Shown here in pieces: positions 43,888-53,418 of a DNA stretch of 64,000 nt (positions within the stretch are counted from its first letter, which is position 1; the number at the start of each line of letters is the position of its first letter). A program made the translations under genes and the position numbers. This DNA comes from G020348385 sp964538085 (GTDB lineage Bacteria > Acidobacteriota > Aminicenantia > Aminicenantales > Aminicenantaceae): the NCBI GenBank assembly GCA_964538085.1, contig CAZIDF010000008.1:1-64000 (forward strand), in the 5' to 3' direction. The notes beneath the pieces were generated by a model that worked only from the letters and a program-made list of their open reading frames with translations, ran no database searches and was not told where the DNA came from.

Positions 43888-44295
43888 ATGCGCATTAATC
43901 TTTCCCGTAAACAAATTAGGAACTCTTTCGTTGACAAGGTTCAGGAACTCAGTGGCCAAAATCTTCTCGCCTGCTACCAGTGTGGCAAATGTTCAGCAGG
44001 ATGTCCGGCTGTCGAGGACATGGACATTCTCCCGAATCAGATTATCCGATATGCACAACTGGGGCTCAAAAAAGAGCTTCTCGCTTCCAAGGCAATTTGG
44101 ATCTGTGCTTCTTGTTTGACCTGCAATGCCCGCTGTCCAAAAGGAATCAACATTGCCGAAGTCATCGAAGCTTTGCGTCAGATCTTGCTCCGTAACAGAA
44201 AAGATCACCTCAAGGTCGAAAAGTTGTCCGACAAGGAAAAAGAGGATATTCCTCCCATCGCTCTCATCTGCAGCATGAGGAAATTCACGTCATAA
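43888..44295 (+). CDS. hdrC: Heterodisulfide reductase subunit C-like protein
   Basis: 135 aa. Two [4Fe-4S] motifs, CYQCGKCSAGCP and CASCLTCNARCPKGI, as in HdrC, which carries electrons between HdrA and HdrB. ATG 43888 has no clear ribosome site. The 90 nt before it are AT-rich and run into the gap. First gene of a cluster of 13 on the plus strand. Confidence 0.92.
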   Translation: MRINLSRKQIRNSFVDKVQELSGQNLLACYQCGKCSAGCPAVEDMDILPNQIIRYAQLGLKKELLASKAIWICASCLTCNARCPKGINIAEVIEALRQILLRNRKDHLKVEKLSDKEKEDIPPIALICSMRKFTS

Positions 44296-44350
44296 GCATC
44301 TGCAATGACAGATAAACCCAGTAATCCTAATAATTTTTTAAGGAATCATA

Positions 44351-45229
44351 ATGAAAATAAGCTATTATCCTGGCTGCACCCTAAAAAATCACGCAAAAAA
44401 CTTTGAAGACTCAACGATATGCTCTTTGAATGCCCTCGGCGTTGAGGTCGAAGAACTCAGCCGTTGGAACTGCTGCGGAACTGTCTTTTCTCTCACCACG
44501 GATGATTTGATCCATCACGTCGCCCCTATCCGCAACCTCATACGTGTCAAGGAAGCCAACTACGATAAAGTCATGACCGTCTGTGCCATGTGCTATAACA
44601 CCCTCAAAAGAGCGAATGAACGCATCAAGTCAGATCCTGAAAGTTTGGATATCCTGAACAACTTCATGGACAGGGAAGAGGTGCAATATGAGGGAGATGT
44701 CCAGGTCTTTCATCTGCTTGAATTCTTGAAAGACGAAATAGGATTTAAGAATTTGGCGAAAAAGGTAGTAAAGCCCCTAAAAAAACTCAAAGTTGCCAGC
44801 TACTATGGGTGTCTTTTAGTCCGCCCGAAAGAAATCGGCTTCGACGACATGGAAAATCCCACCATCCTCGATGACCTGATGAACGAGTTAGGGGCCAAGT
44901 CTGTGGATTTTCCCTTCAAAACAGAATGTTGTGGGGCCTATCAGACCGTGGACAAACCGGAAATCATCGCTGATCGGACGAATCAGATTCTCACTTCTGC
45001 AAGGGAAAAAGGTGCAGAGATCGTGGTTGTAAGCTGCCCGTTATGTGCCTTTAACTTGGACCAAAGACAGAAAAAAACGGCTGAAAAATATCCAGAATTC
45101 AAACACATCCCTGTGTTGTATTTCACGCAACCTTTGGCCATTGCCTTGGGCTGCCCAGAAGAGAGCTTAAGGTTCGACCTTAATTTTATAGATCCTAAAC
45201 CTATTTTGAAGGAAAAAGGATTAATCTGA
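44351..45229 (+). CDS. hdrB: Heterodisulfide reductase subunit B-like protein
   Basis: 292 aa. Two CCG domains: YYPGCTLKNH, RWNCCGTVF and VCAMCYNTLKR in the first; YYGCLL, KTECCGAY and SCPLCAFNL in the second. These hold the pair of non-cubane [4Fe-4S] clusters of HdrB, where disulfide-like substrates are reduced in methanogens. The bacterial partner substrate is unknown. AAGGA precedes ATG 44351. Confidence 0.93.
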   Translation: MKISYYPGCTLKNHAKNFEDSTICSLNALGVEVEELSRWNCCGTVFSLTTDDLIHHVAPIRNLIRVKEANYDKVMTVCAMCYNTLKRANERIKSDPESLDILNNFMDREEVQYEGDVQVFHLLEFLKDEIGFKNLAKKVVKPLKKLKVASYYGCLLVRPKEIGFDDMENPTILDDLMNELGAKSVDFPFKTECCGAYQTVDKPEIIADRTNQILTSAREKGAEIVVVSCPLCAFNLDQRQKKTAEKYPEFKHIPVLYFTQPLAIALGCPEESLRFDLNFIDPKPILKEKGLI

Positions 45230-45236
45230 GGAACAA

Positions 45237-45512
45237 ATGGTCTATTTCGGCGATTTAAAACCAATCAAGGGCAAAATTCATATCGAAAAAACCAGATGTA
45301 AGGGATGTGCATTTTGTGTGGAATACTGTCCCAAAGATGTCCTCGAAATGTCCGAGGAGTTCAATGTCAAAGGCTATCATCCTCCATTTGTGAAGGATGA
45401 AGACGCATGCGTGTATTGCCAGCTTTGCGAATCTATATGCCCAGAATTTGCCATTTTTGTGACCATCAAGGAAGAGGAGGAAGAAGGTGAAAAAGGTGAA
45501 AGCAGACCCTAA
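45237..45512 (+). CDS. korD: 2-oxoacid:ferredoxin oxidoreductase delta (ferredoxin) subunit
   Basis: 91 aa with two [4Fe-4S] motifs, CKGCAFCVEYCP and CVYCQLCESICPEFA. KorD/VorD-like. Carries electrons from the TPP site to ferredoxin or directly to a partner. It overlaps korA by 26 bp. The C-terminus is Glu/Lys-rich. Confidence 0.92.
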   Translation: MVYFGDLKPIKGKIHIEKTRCKGCAFCVEYCPKDVLEMSEEFNVKGYHPPFVKDEDACVYCQLCESICPEFAIFVTIKEEEEEGEKGESRP

Positions 45513-46653
45513 GGGAGTTTTAACCGGTTCCCATTATCTTGACGGAGACTACGCGATCGCAGAAGGAGGACTAGCTGCCGGATGCCGATTCTTTGCGGGT
45601 TATCCGATCACCCCATCTACAGAAACTGCAGAGAGGTTCTCGGAAAGAATTCCCTTCGTGGGCGGTGTGTTTATCCAGATGGAAGATGAACTCGCTTCCA
45701 TCACCGCTTTGATCGGTGCCGCATGGGGGGGCAAAAAGGCCATGACCGTGACATCCGGTCCAGGTTTTTCTCTGATGATGGAAAACATCGGATTGGCCTG
45801 CATGATGGAAACTCCGCTGGTTATCGCCAATGTACAGCGAGGTGGACCTTCCACCGGGCTTCCCACACTGACCGGCCAACAGGACATGATGCAGGCAAAA
45901 TGGGGATCTCATGGTGATTATGAAATCATCGCTCTTTCCCCTGATTCTCCGCAGGAATGTTTCGATCTAACCATAGAGGCATTCAATCTTTCCGAAACCT
46001 ACCGTGTTCCTGTGTTCTTGATGACGGACGAATGCGTGGGACACATGCACGAAAAAGTGATCATCCCTCCTGCTGAAGAGATCGAGGTCGTTGAAAGGAA
46101 ATGGTATGAGGGGCCTAAGGATAAATATTTGCCCTATAAATTGGATAAAGATGGGATCCCTTTCATGGTAAAAGCCGGAGATGGATACCGCTTTCATACG
46201 ACCGGATTGACCCATGACGAACGCGGCTACCCTGTGATCAACGCGGAGTGCCAGGCCAAGACCATCCCCCGATTATCGGACAAAATCAAGGATAACGCCG
46301 ATAAGATCATCATGATAGAGGAAGATCAGATCGATAATGCCGAGATAGTCGTAATTTCATACGGGATCACCTCCCGAGTGTCCATCCGTGCTGTCCAGCT
46401 AGCCAGAAAAGCCGGTATGAAGATAGGAACGTTGAGGCTTAAAACAGTGTGGCCTTTTCCCGAAAAACGGATAAAGCAGCTGGCAAAAAAAATCAAGGCA
46501 TTTGTCGTTCCTGAGATCAACTACGGACAGGTCGTGCTGGAAGTGGAACGAAACGCAGGGGGAAAAGCGGCCACCTATCATGTTCCCCATATGGGCGGCT
46601 GGGTTCACGATCCCTATGATATTTTAAACGTCATCAAGGAGGCCGCAAAATGA
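45487..46653 (+). CDS. korA: 2-oxoacid:ferredoxin oxidoreductase alpha subunit
   Basis: 388 aa. GCRFFAGYPITPSTETAERF, DELASITALIGAAWGGKKAM and TSGPGFSLMMENIGLACM are typical of KorA/VorB alpha chains. 2-oxoglutarate is the commonest substrate of this type, but branched-chain 2-oxoacids are also possible. GTG 45487 has AGGAGG upstream. Confidence 0.93.
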   Translation: MKKVKADPKGVLTGSHYLDGDYAIAEGGLAAGCRFFAGYPITPSTETAERFSERIPFVGGVFIQMEDELASITALIGAAWGGKKAMTVTSGPGFSLMMENIGLACMMETPLVIANVQRGGPSTGLPTLTGQQDMMQAKWGSHGDYEIIALSPDSPQECFDLTIEAFNLSETYRVPVFLMTDECVGHMHEKVIIPPAEEIEVVERKWYEGPKDKYLPYKLDKDGIPFMVKAGDGYRFHTTGLTHDERGYPVINAECQAKTIPRLSDKIKDNADKIIMIEEDQIDNAEIVVISYGITSRVSIRAVQLARKAGMKIGTLRLKTVWPFPEKRIKQLAKKIKAFVVPEINYGQVVLEVERNAGGKAATYHVPHMGGWVHDPYDILNVIKEAAK

Positions 46654-47513
46654 AAAATGAAGATCGCCGCGAAGATAGAAATCCAATGGAAGGTTTTTTG
46701 AGAATGGACAGGATTCCCCATATATGGTGTCCTGGCTGTGGAATCGGAACTGTTGTCACTTCTTTTGCCGATGCGTTGAAGAAGAGCAAAATTGACCTGG
46801 ATGACGTTGCGGTCGTTTCGGGAATCGGTTGCACAGGCCGAGTGGCAGGATATGTCAAGCTGGATTCATTCCACTCGACCCATGGCCGAGCCATTCCATT
46901 CGCTACCGGATTGAAGTTGGCAAATCCTGATCTTAACGTCGTCGTTTTCAGCGGAGATGGAGATATATTCGGCATCGGCGGGAATCACTTCATCCATGCG
47001 GCCCGGCGCAACATGGATCTCACGGTCATTTGTGTCAATAATTTTAACTACGCCATGACCGGAGGCCAGGTCGCCGCTACGACTCCGCTCGGAGCCAATG
47101 CTTCCACTTCGCCTTATGGCAATTTCGAATTCTCGTTCAGCCTGCCCTATCTGGCTGAAGCGGCAGGAGCAACCTATGTGGCCAGATGGACCGCTCTCCA
47201 TCTGCGGAGAGTAACCAAATCCATTCAGGAGGCGATGGCCAAGCCTGGTTTTTCGCTCATCGAGGTCATCACGCCCTGTGTAACACTTTATGCCCGCAGG
47301 AACCGGCTGGGCGACGGATTGAACCTGCTGAAATATTATTATGACAAATCCGTGATAGAACACGGTGCTGACACACGAACGATAGACATCAGCTACCAAG
47401 GGAAACTGGTATGCGGTAAATTCGTCGATAAGGAAAAACCGACATTCCTGGATGCCATGAACGAGCACATGATCAAAATTTTAGGCGATAAATACGTTAA
47501 ATATGGAGAATAA
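46650..47513 (+). CDS. korB: 2-oxoacid:ferredoxin oxidoreductase beta subunit
   Basis: 287 aa. TPP-binding: HIWCPGCGIGTVVTSFADAL, then GDGDIFGIGGNHFIHAARRN and VNNFNYAMTGGQVAATTPLG. The first Cys region also binds the proximal cluster. Translationally coupled to korA (ATGA overlap). Confidence 0.94.
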   Translation: MKNEDRREDRNPMEGFLRMDRIPHIWCPGCGIGTVVTSFADALKKSKIDLDDVAVVSGIGCTGRVAGYVKLDSFHSTHGRAIPFATGLKLANPDLNVVVFSGDGDIFGIGGNHFIHAARRNMDLTVICVNNFNYAMTGGQVAATTPLGANASTSPYGNFEFSFSLPYLAEAAGATYVARWTALHLRRVTKSIQEAMAKPGFSLIEVITPCVTLYARRNRLGDGLNLLKYYYDKSVIEHGADTRTIDISYQGKLVCGKFVDKEKPTFLDAMNEHMIKILGDKYVKYGE

Positions 47514-47516
47514 ACG

Positions 47517-48122
47517 ATGGCAGAAATAAGATTTTCTGGATTCGGCGGTCAAGGAATCATACGCTGTGGCCTTATTACCGGCAAGGCCATCTCGCTTTAT
47601 GATAACAAACATGCAACCATGACCCAGAGTTTCGGGCCCGAAGCACGAGGAAGCGCATGCAGCTCCCAAGTGGTCGTGTCACCAGACCGGGTTCTCTATC
47701 CCTACATCACGAAGCCGGAAATCCTTGTCTCGATGTCCCAGGAAGCTTATGACAAATATGAACCTGAGCTGCGAGATAACGGCATCCTGGTGATAGATAC
47801 CGACCTGGTTAAGCCAAAACCTGTCCGGGGAAAAATCCAAATGTACGCCATTCCTTCCACACGATTTGCAGAAGAGCTGGGAAACCGCATCATCGCCAAC
47901 CTCGTGATGCTGGGATTTTTCACGGCTGTAACAAAAATCGTATCACCAGAAGCGATGAAAAAAGCCCTGCCTGGATTGGTACCGGGAAGATTTCTCGACC
48001 TCAACATCAAAGCTTTTGACAAAGGGTATGACTACGGAGAGGAAGTATTAAAAAAGACCAAACCCGCCAAAACGGAGAAAAAGCCGGCGGCAAAGAAAAA
48101 AACCACAAAATCCAAAAAGTGA
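47517..48122 (+). CDS. korC: 2-oxoacid:ferredoxin oxidoreductase gamma subunit with Lys-rich tail
   Basis: 201 aa. IRFSGFGGQGIIRCGLITGK, TMTQSFGPEARGSACSSQVV and VSMSQEAYDKY define the gamma chain. After about residue 178 the enzyme domain ends and a tail of Lys, Pro, Ala and Thr follows (KKTKPAKTEKKPAAKKK and more). Ordinary gamma subunits lack it. A similar basic region is found at the N-terminus of the SdhB-like protein of the same operon. Confidence 0.93.
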   Translation: MAEIRFSGFGGQGIIRCGLITGKAISLYDNKHATMTQSFGPEARGSACSSQVVVSPDRVLYPYITKPEILVSMSQEAYDKYEPELRDNGILVIDTDLVKPKPVRGKIQMYAIPSTRFAEELGNRIIANLVMLGFFTAVTKIVSPEAMKKALPGLVPGRFLDLNIKAFDKGYDYGEEVLKKTKPAKTEKKPAAKKKTTKSKK

Positions 48123-48138
48123 GGATTTAAGGAATAAA

Positions 48139-50088
48139 ATGAAAAAAAAGACAGGAGTCTTTGTTTGCCATTGCGGTATAAATATCGCAGGAACAGTGGA
48201 TGTCAAAAAAGTAGTCGGAGATCTGGCCAAACACCCCGGGGTGGATGTTTCGGAGGATTATGTCTACATGTGCTCGGACCCTGGCCAAAACATGATAATC
48301 GAGTCCATTAAAGAAAATAAATTGGACAATGTTGTCGTGGCATGCTGCTCCCCAACCCTGCATGAGACGACATTCCGGAATGCCGCTAAGGCAGCCGGTA
48401 TCAACGGCTTCCAGTGCGAGATCGCCAATATCCGCGAACAATGCAGCTGGGTTCACAAGGACATGGACAAAGCGACGGCAAAAGCGACAAAAATCACGAG
48501 AGGCGCCGTAGAAAAGGTCCGCCAAAACCAATCCTTGGAACCGATCAGCATTCCTGTAACCAGGAGAGCCCTTGTTATCGGCGGAGGAATCGCCGGAATC
48601 CAAGCCGCCCTGGACATAGCCAACACAGGATATGAAGTTATTCTTGTGGAAAGGAATCCCTCCATCGGCGGACACATGATCCAACTTTCGGAAACCTTCC
48701 CTACGCTCGACTGCTCCCAGTGCATCTTGACTCCCAAGATGGTGGAAGTATCGAAACACCCCAAGATAAAGTTAATGACTTACAGCGAAGTTCAAGAGAT
48801 TTCAGGATATGTAGGTAACTTCAAGGTAAAAATCCTGCAAAAACCCACCTATGTCGATCCGGATAAATGCACCCTGTGCGATGAATGCACAAAGGTCTGC
48901 CCGGTCGTCATGACAAATGAGTTCGACCTTGGTTTGACAGGGCGCAAAGCCATTTATATTCCCTTCCCTCAGGCGATCCCGGCTACCTACACGCTCGATA
49001 TCAGGGGCTGCCCCGGTCTTCTTCCGATCGCTTGCGGCAAATGTGCCGATGTCTGTGAGCCAGAAGCGATAGACTACGATATGAAGGCCGAAATCATCGA
49101 AGAAGAAGTCGGCGCCATCATCGTCGCATCAGGTTATGACCTGTATGAGAAAGAAAATCTATCCGAGTACGGATTCGGAAAATATGCGGATGTCCTCGAC
49201 GGCCTTCAGTTTGAAAGGTTATGTTCGGCGTCTGGTCCGACTCAAGGAAAAGTTTTGAGACCTTCCGATCATAAAGAGCCCAAAGAAGTGGTCTTTATCC
49301 AGTGTGCCGGTTCTCGAGATCCTGAACTTCACTGCGCCTACTGCTCGAAAATTTGCTGCATGTACACAGCTAAGCATGCCATGCTTTATAAACATCATGT
49401 GCATGACGGCCAAGCTTATGTCTTTTACATCGATGTTCGATCTGGCGGAAAAGGCTACGAAGAATTCGTACAAAGAGCGGTAGAAGAGGATGGCGTAGTT
49501 TATCTGCGGGGAAAGGTTTCCAAAATATTCGAAGATAAAGGCAAAATAAAAGTCTGGGGTGTCGATACCCTTTTGGGTAAAGATATAGAAATAGATGCGG
49601 ACATGGTCGTTTTGGCTACGGCCATGCGCCCTTCCGAAGGAGCCGCAGAGCTCGCAAAAAAATTGAAGATTTCATTGGACAAGGATGGATTTCTCGCAGA
49701 AGCTCATCCCAAACTCAGACCTGTGGAAAGTGTTACGTCGGGAATGTTTCTGGCTGGCGCTGCCCAAGCACCCAAGGATATCCCGGAAGCTGTGGCCCAA
49801 GCAAGCGGAGCCGCAGCCAAGGCGATCTCCATTCTTTCACAAGAAAGGCTTTTCCACTCTCCGATGGTGGCAAAAGTCAGCCTCAACCTCTGCACAGGAT
49901 GCGGAATGTGCGTGGACGTTTGCCCGTATGTTGCCCTGTCTTTGAAGGATGGAAAAGTCGAGGTAAACGAGGTTCTGTGCGAAGGGTGCGGAACGTGTCA
50001 AGCGACCTGTTTGAGAGCCGCGATCAATGTGAAAAACTCCACTCCTTCCCAGGTTCATGAAATGATCAGGACAAGCCTCGGAGGCTGA
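48139..50088 (+). CDS. hdrA: Heterodisulfide reductase subunit A-like flavoprotein
   Basis: 649 aa. The N-terminal region has VFVCHCGINIAGTVDV and CCSPTLHETTF. The FAD domain starts near residue 143 (RALVIGGGIAGIQAALDIAN), followed by the HdrA-specific cysteines in TLDCSQCILTPKM. The middle ferredoxin motif is CTLCDECTKVCP, and two C-terminal motifs are CTGCGMCVDVCPYVAL and CEGCGTCQATCLRAA. HdrA is the flavin-based bifurcating centre in Hdr complexes. AAGGA precedes ATG 48139. Confidence 0.95.
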   Translation: MKKKTGVFVCHCGINIAGTVDVKKVVGDLAKHPGVDVSEDYVYMCSDPGQNMIIESIKENKLDNVVVACCSPTLHETTFRNAAKAAGINGFQCEIANIREQCSWVHKDMDKATAKATKITRGAVEKVRQNQSLEPISIPVTRRALVIGGGIAGIQAALDIANTGYEVILVERNPSIGGHMIQLSETFPTLDCSQCILTPKMVEVSKHPKIKLMTYSEVQEISGYVGNFKVKILQKPTYVDPDKCTLCDECTKVCPVVMTNEFDLGLTGRKAIYIPFPQAIPATYTLDIRGCPGLLPIACGKCADVCEPEAIDYDMKAEIIEEEVGAIIVASGYDLYEKENLSEYGFGKYADVLDGLQFERLCSASGPTQGKVLRPSDHKEPKEVVFIQCAGSRDPELHCAYCSKICCMYTAKHAMLYKHHVHDGQAYVFYIDVRSGGKGYEEFVQRAVEEDGVVYLRGKVSKIFEDKGKIKVWGVDTLLGKDIEIDADMVVLATAMRPSEGAAELAKKLKISLDKDGFLAEAHPKLRPVESVTSGMFLAGAAQAPKDIPEAVAQASGAAAKAISILSQERLFHSPMVAKVSLNLCTGCGMCVDVCPYVALSLKDGKVEVNEVLCEGCGTCQATCLRAAINVKNSTPSQVHEMIRTSLGG

Positions 50089-50090
50089 TA

Positions 50091-50513
50091 ATGGCAGAAA
50101 ATTTCGAACCAAAAATCGTCGCGTTTTTGTGCAAATGGTGTTCATCGGCAGGAAGTGATCTGGCCGGAGTATCCCGAATGCAATATCCGCCGAATGTCAT
50201 CCCCATCCAAGTTATGTGTTCAGGCAGTGTTTCCCCGCTATACATCTTTGATGCATTCAACAAAGGCGCGGATGGTGTTCTCGTTTCCGGTTGCCATCCG
50301 GGAGATTGTCATTACATCAAGGGCAACTTTTATGCCCGACGGAGGATCGCTCTCGTCAAAAATCTCTTAGAGTTCATCGGGCTCGAGCCATCACGTTTCC
50401 AGATGTCATGGGTCTCAGCTGCCGAAGGAAAAAAATATACCCAGATCATCAGCGATTTCGTCGAACAACTCAAACCTCTCGGACCCCAAACCAAGCTCAG
50501 GAGAAATCAATAA
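50091..50513 (+). CDS. MvhD/FlxD-like [2Fe-2S] protein
   Basis: 140 aa. IVAFLCKWCSSAGSDLAG, VMCSGSVSPLYIFDAFNKGA and VSGCHPGDCHYIKGN are the MvhD/FlxD signature. It links HdrA to the upstream electron donor module. Start 2 nt after hdrA; the stop overlaps the next ATG by one base (TAATG). Confidence 0.93.
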   Translation: MAENFEPKIVAFLCKWCSSAGSDLAGVSRMQYPPNVIPIQVMCSGSVSPLYIFDAFNKGADGVLVSGCHPGDCHYIKGNFYARRRIALVKNLLEFIGLEPSRFQMSWVSAAEGKKYTQIISDFVEQLKPLGPQTKLRRNQ

Positions 50514-51544
50514 TGATAAACGTCGAAGACCTCCGCAAAGAAGCCAAGCGGATTTTGAAAGAGGGCAAGGTAAAATATGTTATCGGTTACGAGAGGGATC
50601 AAAACGGCTTGCTGCCCAAACCCGCATTCATCAAAGATCCGGATGATGTCGACAGAATGATCTGGGATCCCACATGTATTCACAATCTAACCAAGTTTTT
50701 GGTAGATGAGAAGAAACGAAAAGCCGCTGAGAAAAAACCCGATGAAAGACCCGTGGGGATCGTCGTCAAGGGGTGTGACAGCCGGGCCATTGTCGTTCTT
50801 CTTCAAGAAAAATATATCGACCGAGAGGATGTTCATATTCTCGGGTTATCTTGCGAAAATTACGGAGTCATAGACGAAAAAAAATTGGCAAAAAAGCTCA
50901 AAGGCAAAAAAGCGGAAAAAATCGAGCTCGACGACCACGGAAATTTCGTCATAACTGCCGCGGGCGGAACCATCAAGATCCCTGCCGATGAGCTCCTCGC
51001 AGAGAGATGCCTCGAATGTCCTGCAAATTTTCCTGTCGTGTACGATCTTCTTCTGGGTGACAAAAAGAAAAAAAAGGTCGATGAGCCGTTCAAATCCCTC
51101 GAGAAGATGGAATCTCTGTCAGAAAATGAAAGATGGTCGTTCTGGACCGAGCAACTTTCCAAATGCATCCGTTGTTATGCCTGCCGTTCAGCCTGCCCGA
51201 TGTGCTACTGCGATGAGTGTGTAGTGGACACGATAAACTTTGCAGTGACCGCCGATACCACAGCGACTGAAAAGGCCGGGAAGATAAAATGGGTGGAAAA
51301 GTCTCCAGCCCCTTCGGAAAACTTTGTTTACCATATGGTCAGAGCTATGCATCTGGCAGGACGTTGCATCGATTGTGGAGAGTGCGAGAGAGTTTGTCCT
51401 CTGGATATCCCTCTGCGCTTTTTAAATAAAAAATTGGAAAAAGAAGCCAAGAAGTTATTCGGGTATATGGCTGGATTCGATCCAGACGAACCCTCACTCG
51501 TTTCCAGTTTTAAAGACGAAGACCCAGAAGATTTTATCAGGTGA
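50513..51544 (+). CDS. FlxC-like FrhB/FdhB-type iron-sulfur protein
   Basis: 343 aa. The N-terminal half resembles the F420-hydrogenase/dehydrogenase beta family (GIVVKGCDSRAIVVLLQEKY, VHILGLSCENYGVID). The C-terminal half carries two cluster motifs, CIRCYACRSACPMCYCDECV and CIDCGECERVCPLDIP. By position and composition it corresponds to FlxC of Hdr-Flx complexes. ATG 50513 is used because earlier in-frame starts overlap the previous gene. Confidence 0.82.
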   Translation: MINVEDLRKEAKRILKEGKVKYVIGYERDQNGLLPKPAFIKDPDDVDRMIWDPTCIHNLTKFLVDEKKRKAAEKKPDERPVGIVVKGCDSRAIVVLLQEKYIDREDVHILGLSCENYGVIDEKKLAKKLKGKKAEKIELDDHGNFVITAAGGTIKIPADELLAERCLECPANFPVVYDLLLGDKKKKKVDEPFKSLEKMESLSENERWSFWTEQLSKCIRCYACRSACPMCYCDECVVDTINFAVTADTTATEKAGKIKWVEKSPAPSENFVYHMVRAMHLAGRCIDCGECERVCPLDIPLRFLNKKLEKEAKKLFGYMAGFDPDEPSLVSSFKDEDPEDFIR

Positions 51545-51548
51545 GACA

Positions 51549-52589
51549 ATGGACAAGATACTCTTGAAAAAGGCTTTACCCCAGTGGGTGAAAAAACTTC
51601 AAGCCTACAGAATATATGCACCAACCAAGGACGAAGATATCTGGACCTACGAAGTCGTGAACACCCCGGAGGATATCGATTTGGAATTCCTGACAACGGC
51701 CCTTTCTCCCAAAAAGATCATCTTTCCTCAGAGAGAGGTCTATTTCGAGTTTGAAAAGCCCGATGTGGACAATCCCGATATTAAAGAAACACTCCCGGAG
51801 GATGATCCCACGATCGTTTTAGGTGTGAGGCCTTGCGATGCCAAGGCCTTAACTTTAACGGATTTGGTTTTCGGAGGCGATTTTAAGGATGTTTATTATT
51901 GGAAGCGTAGAAACCAGACATACCTCGTGGGATTGGCATGCCATACCCCTCCGAGTCCCAACTGTTTTTGCCTGTCGGTGGATGGGTCTCCTCACTCGAA
52001 GGAAGGATTGGATATTCTACTCACAGATTTGGGAGATAAATATTACGTCGAATCTTTGACAAAAAACGGGGACAAACTCCTAAATCTCGCCAAAAATCTT
52101 TTCAAACTACCCAGTGCAGCGAATAAAAAAGAATATCAGAAGATTCAGGCGGAATCTGAGAAAAACTTAAAAAGACAGATCACCAATTTAAAAAAAGTCC
52201 CCCCTAAACTGAAAGGGATGTGGGACTCCCCTTTCTGGGATGACGAAGCTATGAGCTGCCTCCGGTGTGGAATTTGCACATACATGTGCCCGACATGTCA
52301 TTGCTTCGATATCAACGATGAGGTCCTTTCCTCAACTCCGCTAAAAGGGAAAAGGATCCGCACATGGGATACATGTCAGTTTCCTGACTTCACCATGCAT
52401 TCCTCGGGGCATAATCCTCGACCGGATAAAGCTTCGAGACTGCGACAGCGCATCATGCATAAATTCCAATATTTTGTCGAAACATACAAAAACTATCAAT
52501 GCACAGGATGCGGCAGATGCATAACAAAGTGTCCGGTGAGTATCGATATCATAGAAGTTCTGGAAAAGGTGAGAGACTATGGATCATAA
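51549..52589 (+). CDS. FlxB/AsrA/HydB-like iron-sulfur protein
   Basis: 346 aa. VLGVRPCDAKALTLTDLVFG, DVYYWKRRNQTYLVGLACHT and NCFCLSVDG match the AsrA/HydB group. Two C-terminal [4Fe-4S] motifs follow: CLRCGICTYMCPTCHC and CTGCGRCITKCPVSID. It would conduct electrons between the NAD(H)-binding FlxA-like subunit and MvhD/HdrA. Overlaps the next gene by 11 bp. Confidence 0.87.
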   Translation: MDKILLKKALPQWVKKLQAYRIYAPTKDEDIWTYEVVNTPEDIDLEFLTTALSPKKIIFPQREVYFEFEKPDVDNPDIKETLPEDDPTIVLGVRPCDAKALTLTDLVFGGDFKDVYYWKRRNQTYLVGLACHTPPSPNCFCLSVDGSPHSKEGLDILLTDLGDKYYVESLTKNGDKLLNLAKNLFKLPSAANKKEYQKIQAESEKNLKRQITNLKKVPPKLKGMWDSPFWDDEAMSCLRCGICTYMCPTCHCFDINDEVLSSTPLKGKRIRTWDTCQFPDFTMHSSGHNPRPDKASRLRQRIMHKFQYFVETYKNYQCTGCGRCITKCPVSIDIIEVLEKVRDYGS

Positions 52590-53403
52590 CACATATATTC
52601 CGAAACTTGCCAAAATCATCGAAATCAAGGATGAGGTTGGCGGGGCCCGAGCGATCAAAACCTTCCGGACACAATTCCTCGAGGATAACGGTTTTGCCCA
52701 CCAATGCGGTCAATGCGCGATGCTATCCGTTTTGGGGAAGGGTGAAGTGATGATATCCATCTCCTCTTCTCCGCTTCTGAAAGAATATTTGCAGTTCAGC
52801 ATTCTGAAGATGGGACGGGTGACTTCGGCCCTCCATGAAATGCAAATTGGCGATATCATCGGGATAAGAGGTCCCTATGGGAATAGCTTTCCGATCGAGA
52901 AATGGAAGGGAAAAAATTTGATTTTCATTGGAGGAGGAATTGGACTCGCTCCTCTCTGGTCAGTCCTGAACACCGCTCTAGGCAAAAAAAAGGATTACGG
53001 AAATCTCACGCTGTTTTACGGAGCGAGGACATCCGGAGATATCGTCTTCAAACAGGAGCTGGATGAATTAAAAAATCAGATGACGGTCCATCTCTCGATC
53101 GATGTGGAAGAACCGGAGTGGGAAGAATATGTGGGATTCGTTCCCCTGAACGTTTTGGACAAAAAACCCTCACCCAAGAATGCCATAGCCATCACATGCG
53201 GCCCGCCTATTATGATCAAATTCGTAATCCAAAACCTCCAGGCCCTCGGGTTCAAGGATGACCAGATTTTCACTACAGTCGAAAACAAAATGAAATGCGG
53301 AATTGGCAAATGCGGGAGATGCAACATAGGTCTCCATTATGTATGCAAAGATGGTCCTGTCTATTCCTGGGCCGAGCTCAAAAATTTGCCCCAAGAATAT
53401 TAA
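52579..53403 (+). CDS. FlxA/HydG/AsrB-like FAD-NAD(P) oxidoreductase subunit
   Basis: 274 aa. A ferredoxin-reductase fold: GDIIGIRGPYGNSFPIEKWK (flavin region), NLIFIGGGIGLAPLWSVLNT (NAD region), ITCGPPIMIKFV, and a [2Fe-2S] C-terminus MKCGIGKCGRCNIG with CKDGPVYSW. The family PGQF near residue 45 is replaced by HQCGQCAML, adding two cysteines. The likely NADH entry or exit point of the complex. Confidence 0.9.
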   Translation: MDHNTYIPKLAKIIEIKDEVGGARAIKTFRTQFLEDNGFAHQCGQCAMLSVLGKGEVMISISSSPLLKEYLQFSILKMGRVTSALHEMQIGDIIGIRGPYGNSFPIEKWKGKNLIFIGGGIGLAPLWSVLNTALGKKKDYGNLTLFYGARTSGDIVFKQELDELKNQMTVHLSIDVEEPEWEEYVGFVPLNVLDKKPSPKNAIAITCGPPIMIKFVIQNLQALGFKDDQIFTTVENKMKCGIGKCGRCNIGLHYVCKDGPVYSWAELKNLPQEY

Positions 53404-53418
53404 AAAGGAGATATCCGA

